From assembly GCA_913020245.1 (NCBI GenBank), contig CAJWAD010000028.1:1-34057 (forward strand): 34,057 bases of DNA, given 5' to 3'. Position numbers and translations under genes: made by a program. The notes beneath the pieces are model-generated. The model was given only the letters and a program-made list of their open reading frames with translations. It ran no database searches and had not been told where the DNA came from. Positions 25,090 to 32,841 of the stretch are shown here, piece after piece (the first letter of the stretch is position 1; each line of letters starts with the position of its first letter). This DNA is from an uncultured Oleiphilus sp. (GTDB taxonomy: Bacteria; Pseudomonadota; Gammaproteobacteria; Pseudomonadales; Oleiphilaceae).

Positions 25090-25566
25090 CTAGATACCTG
25101 CATTTTTGAAAAGCGTCAGCATTTCGAGCGCCGACATCGCCGCTTCGGCGCCTTTATTACCTGCCTTAGTGCCCGACCGCTCGATCGCCTGCTCAATTGA
25201 GTCGACCGTTAAAACGCCAAAAGCGACCGGTAAGTTGTGTTCTAGTGAAACCATGCTTAAGCCCTTCGTACATTCACCGGCCACATATTCAAAATGAGGC
25301 GTACCACCCCGAATAACTGCACCCAGCGCCACGATTGCATCGAATTTTTTTGACTGCGCAACACGCTGAACCGCAAGTGGCATTTCAAATGCACCGGGAA
25401 CGCGGAAGATTTCAATGTCTGCTTGTGAAATACCTTGACGGACTAATGCGTCAATCGCCCCTTGCAACAAACTTTCAACAACAAAGCCGTTGAAACGACC
25501 AACCACCATCGCAAACTTGCCAGATACCTGTATAAAATCGCCTTCGTGTGTTTTGATATTTTGCAT
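25090..25566 (-). CDS. ribH: Lumazine synthase (6,7-dimethyl-8-ribityllumazine synthase)
   Basis: 158 residues. Active-site motifs are present: [13 protein letters not shown] (substrate binding), [31 protein letters not shown] containing the catalytic His, and [10 protein letters not shown]. It condenses the pyrimidine product of RibD with 3,4-dihydroxy-2-butanone 4-phosphate from RibB. It lies between ribBX and nusB. It is named ribE in some gene lists, and the next synthase has the opposite naming. Confidence 0.97.
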   Translation of the reverse strand: MQNIKTHEGDFIQVSGKFAMVVGRFNGFVVESLLQGAIDALVRQGISQADIEIFRVPGAFEMPLAVQRVAQSKKFDAIVALGAVIRGGTPHFEYVAGECTKGLSMVSLEHNLPVAFGVLTVDSIEQAIERSGTKAGNKGAEAAMSALEMLTLFKNAGI

Positions 25567-25599
25567 TGCTATGCTCGCCCTATTTCCAAAAATTCTGTT

Positions 25600-26706
25600 T
25601 TAGCCTTCGTATGGCAGAAATTCAACCACTTCTAAGTCATATCCAGACAACGCTGAGAACTTCACCGGCGCACTTAAAAGCTTCATTTTACTCACACCCA
25701 AGTCACGCAAAATTTGCGAACCGGTGCCAACGGTAAGGTAGGCGCCTTGACCTCCTTGCGTAGGCGTTGTCTTACTATTAAAGAACTCAATTAAACGCTC
25801 TTCGGTACTGACTTCATAATCATCGCCGAGCAAGACCATAACACCGGCCCCTTCTTTTGCAATACGCTCGAGCGAATGCTGAACAGACCAAGACTGAGAC
25901 CCTTCTTTATGTACCCCAATTGTATCACGCAAAATATCCGGCGCCTGAACACGCACAATGGGCGCGTCTGTTGATGCGAGATCACCTTTGACAAACGTCA
26001 TATGAATATTGCCCTGCAAGGTGTCTTTAAAAGTAATTAGATTAAATTCACCATGATCTGTCTCGACGATATGCTCTTCTTGACGAACGACTGTTTGTTC
26101 ATTCAGCGCACGATAATGAATCATGTCTGCGATCGTCCCTATTTTTAAATCGTATTCCTCAGCAAACCGCTCTAAATCTGGACGACGCGCCATCGTGCCA
26201 TCTTCATTCATGATTTCTACAATGACGGCAGACGGCTCATAACCGGCCATACGGGCAAGATCGCAACCGGCTTCAGTATGCCCCGCACGACTCAGCACTC
26301 CACCGGGTTGTGCGGCAATTGGAAAAATGTGACCGGGCTGAACAATATCGCTCGGCTTTGTGTTGCGGCCCACTGCCGTGCGAACAGTATGCGCACGATC
26401 TGCTGCAGAAATTCCTGTTGTGACGCCCTCTGCCGCTTCAATTGAAACGGTAAAGTTGGTCTGGAATTGCGCATGATTGCTTGTCACCATGGGAGGCAAG
26501 CCCAAGAACTCGCAGCGTTCATGGGTCAGCGTCAAACAGATCAATCCGCGTGCATTGGTTGCCATGAAGTTAATATCTTCAGGCCGCACTTGCTCAGCTG
26601 CGATCACCAAATCACCCTCATTTTCTCTGTCTTCATCATCCATCAGAATAACCATTTTACCCTGACGAATATCTTCAATCAGCTCTTCAACTGTATTGAG
26701 CTTCAT
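25600..26706 (-). CDS. ribBA: RibBX: DHBP synthase fused to an inactive GTP cyclohydrolase II-like domain
   Basis: 368 residues. The N-terminal DHBP synthase domain (1-200) has its Mg-binding motif DDEDRENEGD (23-32), TNFTVSIEA and RAGHTEAGCDL (140-150), and should make 3,4-dihydroxy-2-butanone 4-phosphate from ribulose 5-phosphate. The C-terminal domain aligns to RibA, but the zinc motif is lost: after VRV at 251-253 no Cys follows where three are needed, and GDDYEV replaces the RQEGRGIG stretch. Such RibBX proteins are known in gammaproteobacteria, where the second domain has no cyclohydrolase activity. A separate ribA must exist elsewhere. GGAGG precedes the ATG, with a 16-bp palindrome upstream. 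Confidence 0.93.
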   Translation of the reverse strand: MKLNTVEELIEDIRQGKMVILMDDEDRENEGDLVIAAEQVRPEDINFMATNARGLICLTLTHERCEFLGLPPMVTSNHAQFQTNFTVSIEAAEGVTTGISAADRAHTVRTAVGRNTKPSDIVQPGHIFPIAAQPGGVLSRAGHTEAGCDLARMAGYEPSAVIVEIMNEDGTMARRPDLERFAEEYDLKIGTIADMIHYRALNEQTVVRQEEHIVETDHGEFNLITFKDTLQGNIHMTFVKGDLASTDAPIVRVQAPDILRDTIGVHKEGSQSWSVQHSLERIAKEGAGVMVLLGDDYEVSTEERLIEFFNSKTTPTQGGQGAYLTVGTGSQILRDLGVSKMKLLSAPVKFSALSGYDLEVVEFLPYEG

Positions 26707-26728
26707 TTAACCTCCAAATAACTTATGC

Positions 26729-26744
26729 ACCCAATTAATTGGGT
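26729..26744. repeat. 16-bp perfect palindrome in the ribBX leader
   Basis: ACCCAATTAATTGGGT lies between ribE and ribBX, 13 bases upstream of the ribBX GGAGG. Its symmetry suits a dimeric DNA-binding protein better than an RNA hairpin, since the loop would be strained. The 74-base gap is too short for an FMN riboswitch. Confidence 0.6.
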
Positions 26745-26780
26745 ACGACTTAATGCAAATATTTTTAAATGACTTTGCAG

Positions 26781-27434
26781 CTACCCAAAACCATGCTGGG
26801 CTAAAAATCCTCGATTTAAAACTGCTGTTTGTTGGGTTTTTTTATCACTGAGCAATAGACGCTCAGCATACCGAGCCATCATATCTACCTCTAGATGCAC
26901 AATGGTGCCGACTTGATAATCAGGCATTATTGTATGCGCTGCCGTATGCGGCACTATATTTAAATAAAAGCCTTGTTGGCTTAACGCGGTCACCGTTAAA
27001 CTGGCACCATCAATCGAAATGGAACCCTTTGCCGCAACGTAACGACCTAGCTCTTTTGGACAGGCGACTTCATATCGTAACGACCGCCCTTCTTGACCTA
27101 TCTCTAATATAGACCCCATGCCATCGACATGCCCACTTATTAAGTGGCCACCCAAACGCGTCGATAAAGTAAGGGCTTTTTCAAGATTCAATGCCTGCCC
27201 CGCTCTCGCCTCTTTAAAACACGTGTAACGCAAAGATTCTTGCGATACATCTGCCTGAAAACTTTGGTGATCAAATGAAGTGACTGTCAAACACACGCCA
27301 TTCACGGCAATACTGTCACCGAGTTGCACGTCATTCATATCCAATTGGCCAACATCAATAGACAAACTTAGATCACCCTCTACCAGGCGTTTTGCTTTGA
27401 GCGTTCCGCGCGCCTCAATGATTCCAGTGAACAT
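26781..27434 (-). CDS. ribE: Riboflavin synthase, alpha subunit
   Basis: 217 residues with the two-fold repeat of lumazine-binding domains. Repeat 1 begins MFTGIIEARGTLK and contains DSIAVNGVCLTVT; repeat 2, from about residue 98, has LISGHVDGMGSI and GSISIDGASLTV. It dismutates two lumazines to riboflavin. It starts three bases after the ribD stop, so the two are probably translationally coupled. It is called ribC in some species. Confidence 0.97.
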   Translation of the reverse strand: MFTGIIEARGTLKAKRLVEGDLSLSIDVGQLDMNDVQLGDSIAVNGVCLTVTSFDHQSFQADVSQESLRYTCFKEARAGQALNLEKALTLSTRLGGHLISGHVDGMGSILEIGQEGRSLRYEVACPKELGRYVAAKGSISIDGASLTVTALSQQGFYLNIVPHTAAHTIMPDYQVGTIVHLEVDMMARYAERLLLSDKKTQQTAVLNRGFLAQHGFG

Positions 27435-27437
27435 AAT

Positions 27438-28565
27438 CTATAAACCTTCAAAGCGATATGTGAACTTGATATCGTCACCCAGCATTCGCTGATCAATCAA
27501 TGCCAAGGGTCGCGACTGAGCCATCGTATCGTATGGCAAGACCGCTAATGCTCTTGCATTACTGCCTAATAATTTTGGCGCCATATATACTAGCAATTCA
27601 TCTACATAACCTTGCTGTATAAAACTTCCTGCCAACGAGGCGCCCGCCTCAACCAGCACTTCATTTATATCTCGACGAGCCAGGGAAGCGAGTAAAGCAT
27701 CCAGTTGAAAATGACCATGGTCATTAACTGGTAAACCTACTGTTTCTGTATTACATAGAGTAGCGGTGCTCAATGTGCAACGCTCGGCGAGCTTCTCATC
27801 TGTAACGTAAATAATGCATGCATTTGCATCGAACACGGCCTCGTTGCCCGTAAGCTGGGCTTTCGGGTCAATCACCACCCTTGCCGGCTGCAGTGCCAGC
27901 ACATCATCTATATTCTCTAATTTGCACTGCCCTGCACGAACATTCAGAGCAGGATTATCCGCCAAAACCGTCCCTGCAGCGGTCAGTATCGCACATGATC
28001 TTGCACGTAAGCGCTGCACATCAGCGCGCGCTTCCGGGCCCGTAATCCATTTACTTTCACCTGATGCCATCGCCGTCCGGCCATCAACACTCATCGCCAA
28101 CTTCACGCGTACAAATGGGAGTCCTTGATTCATACGGTTGATAAAGCCAGGATTAAGCGCTCGCGCCTGCTGCTCAAGTACGCCAGAGACAACCTCGACG
28201 CCTGCATCCCGCAACATGGTCAGCCCTCGACCTGCGACAGCAGGGTTAGGATCTTGCATCGCAACAACCACTCTAACGATACCCGCCTCGATCAACGCCT
28301 TAGCACAAGGTGGTGTGCGCCCGTAGTGACTGCAAGGCTCCAAGGTAACATACGACGTCGCCCCTTTTGTTTGCTCTGCAGCCTCAGCTAACGCATTGAC
28401 CTCAGCATGCGCTTCGCCAGCACGGTAATGAAAGCCTTGACCCACTATTGCGCCGTTATTAACGATAACACAGCCGACGCGAGGGTTAGGGCGTGTGGTA
28501 TACAATCCTTTTCGCGCGAGCTGAATAGCCAACGCCATGAACTTGGTGTCAAGCACAGACATCAT
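27438..28565 (-). CDS. ribD: RibD, bifunctional pyrimidine deaminase/reductase
   Basis: 375 residues. The N-terminal deaminase has the zinc motif HAEVNAL with PCSHYGRTPPC (residues about 52-90). The C-terminal reductase starts near residue 150 with FVRVKLAMSVDGRTA and has GPEARADVQRLRA and LVEAGASLAGSF. It carries out the second and third steps of riboflavin synthesis after GTP cyclohydrolase II. The frame begins with two ATG codons; either may be used. It follows nrdR by 32 bases in the nrdR-ribD-ribE-ribB-ribH-nusB order usual for Pseudomonas. Confidence 0.97.
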   Translation of the reverse strand: MMSVLDTKFMALAIQLARKGLYTTRPNPRVGCVIVNNGAIVGQGFHYRAGEAHAEVNALAEAAEQTKGATSYVTLEPCSHYGRTPPCAKALIEAGIVRVVVAMQDPNPAVAGRGLTMLRDAGVEVVSGVLEQQARALNPGFINRMNQGLPFVRVKLAMSVDGRTAMASGESKWITGPEARADVQRLRARSCAILTAAGTVLADNPALNVRAGQCKLENIDDVLALQPARVVIDPKAQLTGNEAVFDANACIIYVTDEKLAERCTLSTATLCNTETVGLPVNDHGHFQLDALLASLARRDINEVLVEAGASLAGSFIQQGYVDELLVYMAPKLLGSNARALAVLPYDTMAQSRPLALIDQRMLGDDIKFTYRFEGL

Positions 28566-28597
28566 GAATACACCTCAACGGCCAGTCGACGTATTGA

Positions 28598-29056
28598 TTA
28601 GCTATCGTCCTGAACGAGACGGTCAACTTCTTCTTTAAACTCGTTAATGTCTTGAAAGCTTCGATAGACCGAAGCAAACCGAACATACGCAACTTCATCA
28701 ATTTTTCGCAATTCACGCATGACTTCCTCACCAACACGCAATGACGTTAGTTCGCGCTCGCCTGTCTGCCGCAAACGATACTTAATGTTGTGTACCGCCT
28801 TTTCGATTGATTCGATTCCAACGGGTCGTTTTTCAAGGGCTTTCGTAATGCCGCGATTGAGTTTATCTTCGTCAAAGGGTTGCCTTGTGCCGTCTGTCTT
28901 CACAACGCGAGGCATAACTAATTCCGCAGATTCGAATGTGGTAAACCGCTCTTTGCACGACATGCATTCTCGACGGCGACGCACTTGATCGCCTTCAGAG
29001 ACCAGCCTGGAGTCAATTACTTTCGTGTCGTTTGCCTTACAAAATGGGCAATGCAT
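28598..29056 (-). CDS. nrdR: NrdR, ribonucleotide reductase repressor
   Basis: 152 residues, normal length. The zinc ribbon has CPFC (residues 3-6) and CMSC (31-34), with RRRREC between. The ATP-cone domain follows from about residue 49 ([20 protein letters not shown]). NrdR senses ATP/dATP and represses nrd operons by binding paired NrdR boxes. No NrdR box pair was noticed in this window, and no nrd gene is present. It lies 39 bases after glyA and 32 before ribD. Confidence 0.98.
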   Translation of the reverse strand: MHCPFCKANDTKVIDSRLVSEGDQVRRRRECMSCKERFTTFESAELVMPRVVKTDGTRQPFDEDKLNRGITKALEKRPVGIESIEKAVHNIKYRLRQTGERELTSLRVGEEVMRELRKIDEVAYVRFASVYRSFQDINEFKEEVDRLVQDDS

Positions 29057-29095
29057 AGTCGATTAATCTCTTCCGTTAAGACTTTATTCGAGCGA

Positions 29096-30361
29096 TTACG
29101 CATAAACCGGCAGACGGGCACACAGTTCTTTCACCTTGCCGCGCACTTCGTCAATCATTGTTTCATCTTCTGAGTTCGCAACCAATGCATCAAGCACATC
29201 GCAAATCCAGCTGGCTAGGGTAGCACAATCATCTTGGGTAAACCCTCGACTCGTGACTGCCGGGGTACCAATACGCAAGCCGCTTGTCACGAATGGTGAA
29301 CGCGGATCATTCGGTACCGCATTTTTATTCACCGTAATAAATGCTTTACCAAGAGCCGCGTCAGCGTCTTTCCCAGTAATATCCTGCGCTATTAAATCGA
29401 CCAGGAACAAGTGGTCGTCGGTGCCGTTGGACACAACCTTATAGCCACGATTTTGAAAGACACCAACCATGCTTTGCGCGTTCTTAACAACTTGAGCCTG
29501 ATAAGTTTTAAACTCGTCAGCCATGGCTTCTTTAAAACAAACAGCTTTCGCCGCTATGACATGCATCAGTGGCCCACCCTGACTTTCAGGGAATACTGCA
29601 AAATTTAATTTTTTCTCCAGCGCTTCATTAGCTCTCGCTAAAATAAGCCCCCCACGAGGGCCACGGAGTGTCTTATGTGTTGTCGTTGTTGTGACATCCG
29701 CAATATTAACCGGGCTCGGGTACACACCCGCCGCAACAAGTCCCGCGATATGCGCCATATCGACAAAAAGATAAGCACCTACTTCGTCAGCAATATCCCG
29801 AAAACGCTGCCAATCAACAATGCGTGAATAAGCAGAGAAACCGGCAATCACCATTTTAGGTTTATGTTCGCGTGCAAGCGCTTCCACTTGCTCATAGTCA
29901 ATTTCGCCCGTCTCTTCGTTTAACCCGTATTGTACCGCGTTATAAATACGGCCCGAAAAGCTTACGCTTGCGCCATGCGTGAGGTGGCCGCCGTGCGCTA
30001 AACTCATACCGAGAATGGTGTCGCCGGGTTCACACAAAGCCATAAATACTGACGCATTAGCAGACGAACCAGAATGCGGCTGGACGTTTGCGTAATCTGC
30101 AGAGAATAATGCCTTCGCTCGGTCAATCGCGAGCTGTTCAACAATATCTACGTATTCACAACCACCATAATAACGCTTGCCCGGATAGCCTTCCGCATAC
30201 TTATTCGTTAAGGCTGAACCCTGCGCTTCAATCACACGCGGGCTTGTATAATTTTCTGATGCAATTAACTCGATATGCTCTTCTTGGCGCTGCGTTTCAG
30301 CGTCCATCGCATGTGCAAGTTCGTCGTCATATCCGGCAATAGTCATATCACGGGTAAACAT
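29096..30361 (-). CDS. glyA: Serine hydroxymethyltransferase
   Basis: 421 residues from the ATG at 30361, where [15 protein letters not shown] matches E. coli GlyA; an in-frame TTG at 30379 is not needed. AGAGG lies eight bases upstream. PLP enzyme motifs are complete: [38 protein letters not shown], and the PLP lysine in [14 protein letters not shown]. It converts serine and tetrahydrofolate to glycine and methylene-tetrahydrofolate. It heads the glyA-nrdR-rib-nusB-thiL-pgpA run and is divergent from ettA. No PurR-type operator was recognised upstream. Confidence 0.98.
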   Translation of the reverse strand: MFTRDMTIAGYDDELAHAMDAETQRQEEHIELIASENYTSPRVIEAQGSALTNKYAEGYPGKRYYGGCEYVDIVEQLAIDRAKALFSADYANVQPHSGSSANASVFMALCEPGDTILGMSLAHGGHLTHGASVSFSGRIYNAVQYGLNEETGEIDYEQVEALAREHKPKMVIAGFSAYSRIVDWQRFRDIADEVGAYLFVDMAHIAGLVAAGVYPSPVNIADVTTTTTHKTLRGPRGGLILARANEALEKKLNFAVFPESQGGPLMHVIAAKAVCFKEAMADEFKTYQAQVVKNAQSMVGVFQNRGYKVVSNGTDDHLFLVDLIAQDITGKDADAALGKAFITVNKNAVPNDPRSPFVTSGLRIGTPAVTSRGFTQDDCATLASWICDVLDALVANSEDETMIDEVRGKVKELCARLPVYA

Positions 30362-30467
30362 AGGGAAGCCTCTAAACAATCTGAAGTAATCCTATCGACG
30401 CCCATTCTTACAAACATAAGGTTAATGTTGAAATCTGGACTGCCGAAAAAGCGAGCTATTCTATATG

Positions 30468-30496
30468 ATTATATGGACGACATCACCAAATTTCAC
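30468..30496 (-). promoter_or_regulatory. Candidate sigma70 promoter of the glyA cluster
   Basis: On the minus strand GTGAAA (30496-30491), a 17-base spacer and a perfect TATAAT (30473-30468). The start would be near 30461, giving a leader of about 100 bases before the glyA ATG. Confidence 0.55.
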
Positions 30497-30503
30497 TTGA
30501 TAT

Positions 30504-30550
30504 ACGATAGCATCGTGTTGAAATAGTATTCAAAAACTGCTCATAGCAGT
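30504..30550. repeat. Two inverted repeats in the glyA/ettA divergent region
   Basis: ACGAT-AGC-ATCGT at 30504-30516 and ACTGC-TCATA-GCAGT at 30536-30550. Both are perfect 5-bp arms. The first lies just upstream of the glyA -35 box and might be an operator; the second lies in the presumed ettA leader or promoter. No clear ettA promoter was found. Confidence 0.35.
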
Positions 30551-30644
30551 TAAAGCCAACAGAGGATTGCTTAGTACCCGGTTTTTCGCTACCTTTTGCC
30601 CAATTTAATCATTTCAACTAGCAGGCCTTAATAGGACAGTTTCT

Positions 30645-32306
30645 ATGGCACAGTACGTCTTTACGATGAACAGAGTGGGCAAAGTGGTCCCGCCAAAACG
30701 AGAAATTTTAAAAGATATTTCCTTATCTTTTTTCCCTGGCGCAAAAATTGGCGTATTAGGATTAAATGGCGCAGGTAAATCAACGCTCCTAAAAATAATG
30801 GCCGGCTTAGATAAAGACCATACCGGAGAGGCGCGTCCGCAGCCCGGCATCAATGTTGGCTACTTGCCGCAAGAGCCACAGCTAGACGAGTCTAAGAACG
30901 TTCGTGAAAATGTGGAAGATGGCCTACGCGAAATCAAAGATGCACTGATACGCATAGATGAGGTATATGCTGCCTACGCAGAGGAAGGCGCAGACTTTGA
31001 TGCGCTGGCAGCAGAACAAGCAAAACTGGAAGCAATCATCGAAACAGGCGATGGGCATAACCTTGAACGCACACTTGACGTTGCGGCCGATGCGTTGCGC
31101 CTGCCGTCATGGGATGCAAACGTTGCTAATCTGTCTGGGGGGGAGAAACGTCGTGTCGCACTATGCCGACTACTTTTGGCTAAACCAGATATGTTACTTC
31201 TCGATGAACCGACCAACCATTTGGATGCAGAAAGTGTGGCATGGCTCGAACGATTTCTTCATGACTACCCCGGCACCGTCGTCGCGATCACACACGATCG
31301 CTACTTTTTGGACAATGTCGCCGGCTGGATCCTAGAGCTTGATCGCGGTCATGGCATCCCCTTTGAAGGTAATTACTCGCAATGGCTGGAAGCAAAAGAA
31401 AAACGACTGGTGATCGAACAGAAGCAAGAAGATGCCCGTCAACGCAGCGTAAAATCAGAACTTGAATGGGTTCGCAGCAATCAAAAAGGTCGCCATGCTA
31501 AAAGTAAGGCGCGCTTACAACGGTTTGACGAGCTCAATTCGCAAGAAGCCCAAAAGCGTAACGAAACGATGGAGATCTATATCCCACCTGGTCCACGTTT
31601 AGGTGACGTTGTTATTGAGCTCGATAACATCAGTAAACAGTACGAAGATAAGTTGCTGTTCAAGGATCTTAGCTTATCGATTCCACCTGGTAGCATCGTC
31701 GGTGTAATTGGTGGCAATGGCGCAGGTAAATCCTCGCTCTTTAAGTTACTCGCAAAAGTTGAGCAGCCAAACTCGGGGACAATCAAACTAGGTGAAACGG
31801 TGCAACTTGGTTTTGTTGAGCAAACGCGTGATTTAGATAACAGTAAGTCCGTGTGGGAAGAAATTAGTGATGGTAACGATATGATACAAATTGGAAATTA
31901 CCAAACACCTTCCCGTGCTTATTTGAGCCGCTTTAATTTTAAAGGCAATGATCAACAGAAGATGGTGAAGGAGCTATCCGGGGGAGAGCGCAATAGATTG
32001 CATCTCGCGAATACACTCAAACAGGGGGCAAACGTCCTTTTGCTGGATGAACCCACTAATGACCTCGATGTAGAAACCCTTCGCGCATTGGAAGAGGCGG
32101 TCTTAGCGTTCCCGGGCTGTGCAATTGTGATCTCGCATGACCGCTGGTTCTTAGATCGAATTGCCACCCACATGCTTGCCTACGAAGGTGACAGTGAGGT
32201 AGTTTGGTTTGAGGGTAACTATTCAGAATACGAGGAGGATTTTAAAAAGCGCAAGGGCGAACAAGCAAAAACCCCAACGCGCGTGAACTACAAAAAACTC
32301 GCTTAA
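30645..32306 (+). CDS. ettA: EttA, energy-dependent translational throttle (ABC-F)
   Basis: 553 residues, the full EttA length. There are two ATP-binding domains and no membrane segment. Domain 1 has GLNGAGKSTLLK, LSGGEKRRVALCRLLL and LLLDEPTNHLD; domain 2 has GGNGAGKSSLFK, LSGGERNRLHLANTLK and LLLDEPTNDLD. The basic P-site tRNA interaction linker lies between them (around VKSELEWVRSNQKGRHAKSK, residues 270-290). EttA binds the ribosomal E site and gates the first peptide bond according to ADP/ATP. AGGA lies eight bases before the ATG. Confidence 0.97.
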   Translation: MAQYVFTMNRVGKVVPPKREILKDISLSFFPGAKIGVLGLNGAGKSTLLKIMAGLDKDHTGEARPQPGINVGYLPQEPQLDESKNVRENVEDGLREIKDALIRIDEVYAAYAEEGADFDALAAEQAKLEAIIETGDGHNLERTLDVAADALRLPSWDANVANLSGGEKRRVALCRLLLAKPDMLLLDEPTNHLDAESVAWLERFLHDYPGTVVAITHDRYFLDNVAGWILELDRGHGIPFEGNYSQWLEAKEKRLVIEQKQEDARQRSVKSELEWVRSNQKGRHAKSKARLQRFDELNSQEAQKRNETMEIYIPPGPRLGDVVIELDNISKQYEDKLLFKDLSLSIPPGSIVGVIGGNGAGKSSLFKLLAKVEQPNSGTIKLGETVQLGFVEQTRDLDNSKSVWEEISDGNDMIQIGNYQTPSRAYLSRFNFKGNDQQKMVKELSGGERNRLHLANTLKQGANVLLLDEPTNDLDVETLRALEEAVLAFPGCAIVISHDRWFLDRIATHMLAYEGDSEVVWFEGNYSEYEEDFKKRKGEQAKTPTRVNYKKLA

Positions 32307-32437
32307 CGAATATTTTCTAAGAAACATGCCTATTGCCGCTCGCCAGAGGCTCATAAACCGGCTAGTGTAAGCAGTCGCGATAGGCCCTTTTGACGCCTAT
32401 AGTTTTAACGCTTAAATGATAAATACGAGATCTCAAG

Positions 32438-32815
32438 ATGGCAGACATCGTGCAACAAGAAGAACGCCGCCAGTTTAGTCGAATTCTGTTCAACGCCGAC
32501 TGCGTGCTTCATCAAGGCGAAGAAGAATGGACTAGTGAACTGTTAGACATTTCTTTAAACGGGATACTCATAAAGCACAAAGATCAAATAAATGTGAATC
32601 GTTTAAAGCCGTGCGAAGCGGTGATAAATCTGGCTAATAGCGAATCAAGCATTGTTATGGCGCTCATTTTCTCTCACGCCGATGAAACCTCACTTGGCTT
32701 TCGTTGCGAGCATATTGATTTAGATAGCATGAGCCACTTAAAAAGATTGGTCGAACTTAATCTTGGCAATGACGAACTGCTTAAGCGTGAGCTCGGCGCT
32801 TTAAACAAAAACTAA
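32438..32815 (+). CDS. mapZ: PilZ-domain c-di-GMP receptor, probable MapZ (PA4608) ortholog
   Basis: 125 residues, a single PilZ domain. The c-di-GMP motifs are present: RRxxR as RRQFSR (residues 10-15) and DxSxxG as DISLNG (around 37-42). The C-terminal stretch CEHIDLDSMSHLKRLVELNLG and its helix closely resemble P. aeruginosa PA4608 as I recall it, which also has 125 residues and lies beside radA. That protein, MapZ, binds the chemotaxis methyltransferase CheR1 when loaded with c-di-GMP. Here it likewise adjoins radA, in convergent orientation. Receptor function is well supported; the CheR partner is inference. Only a weak GAG lies ahead of the ATG. Confidence 0.9.
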   Translation: MADIVQQEERRQFSRILFNADCVLHQGEEEWTSELLDISLNGILIKHKDQINVNRLKPCEAVINLANSESSIVMALIFSHADETSLGFRCEHIDLDSMSHLKRLVELNLGNDELLKRELGALNKN

Positions 32816-32841
32816 TCCCAAAAAAATTCGTATCGCGACCG

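Noticed and set aside
26707-26780. FMN riboswitch ahead of ribBX
   Set aside because: The 74-base gap is too short and lacks the conserved multi-stem junction; the only structure is the 16-bp palindrome.
32326-32391. Terminator after ettA
   Set aside because: GCCTAT and ATAGGC can pair and a TTTT follows, but the loop is very long and the stem only six pairs, so it is not reported as a feature.
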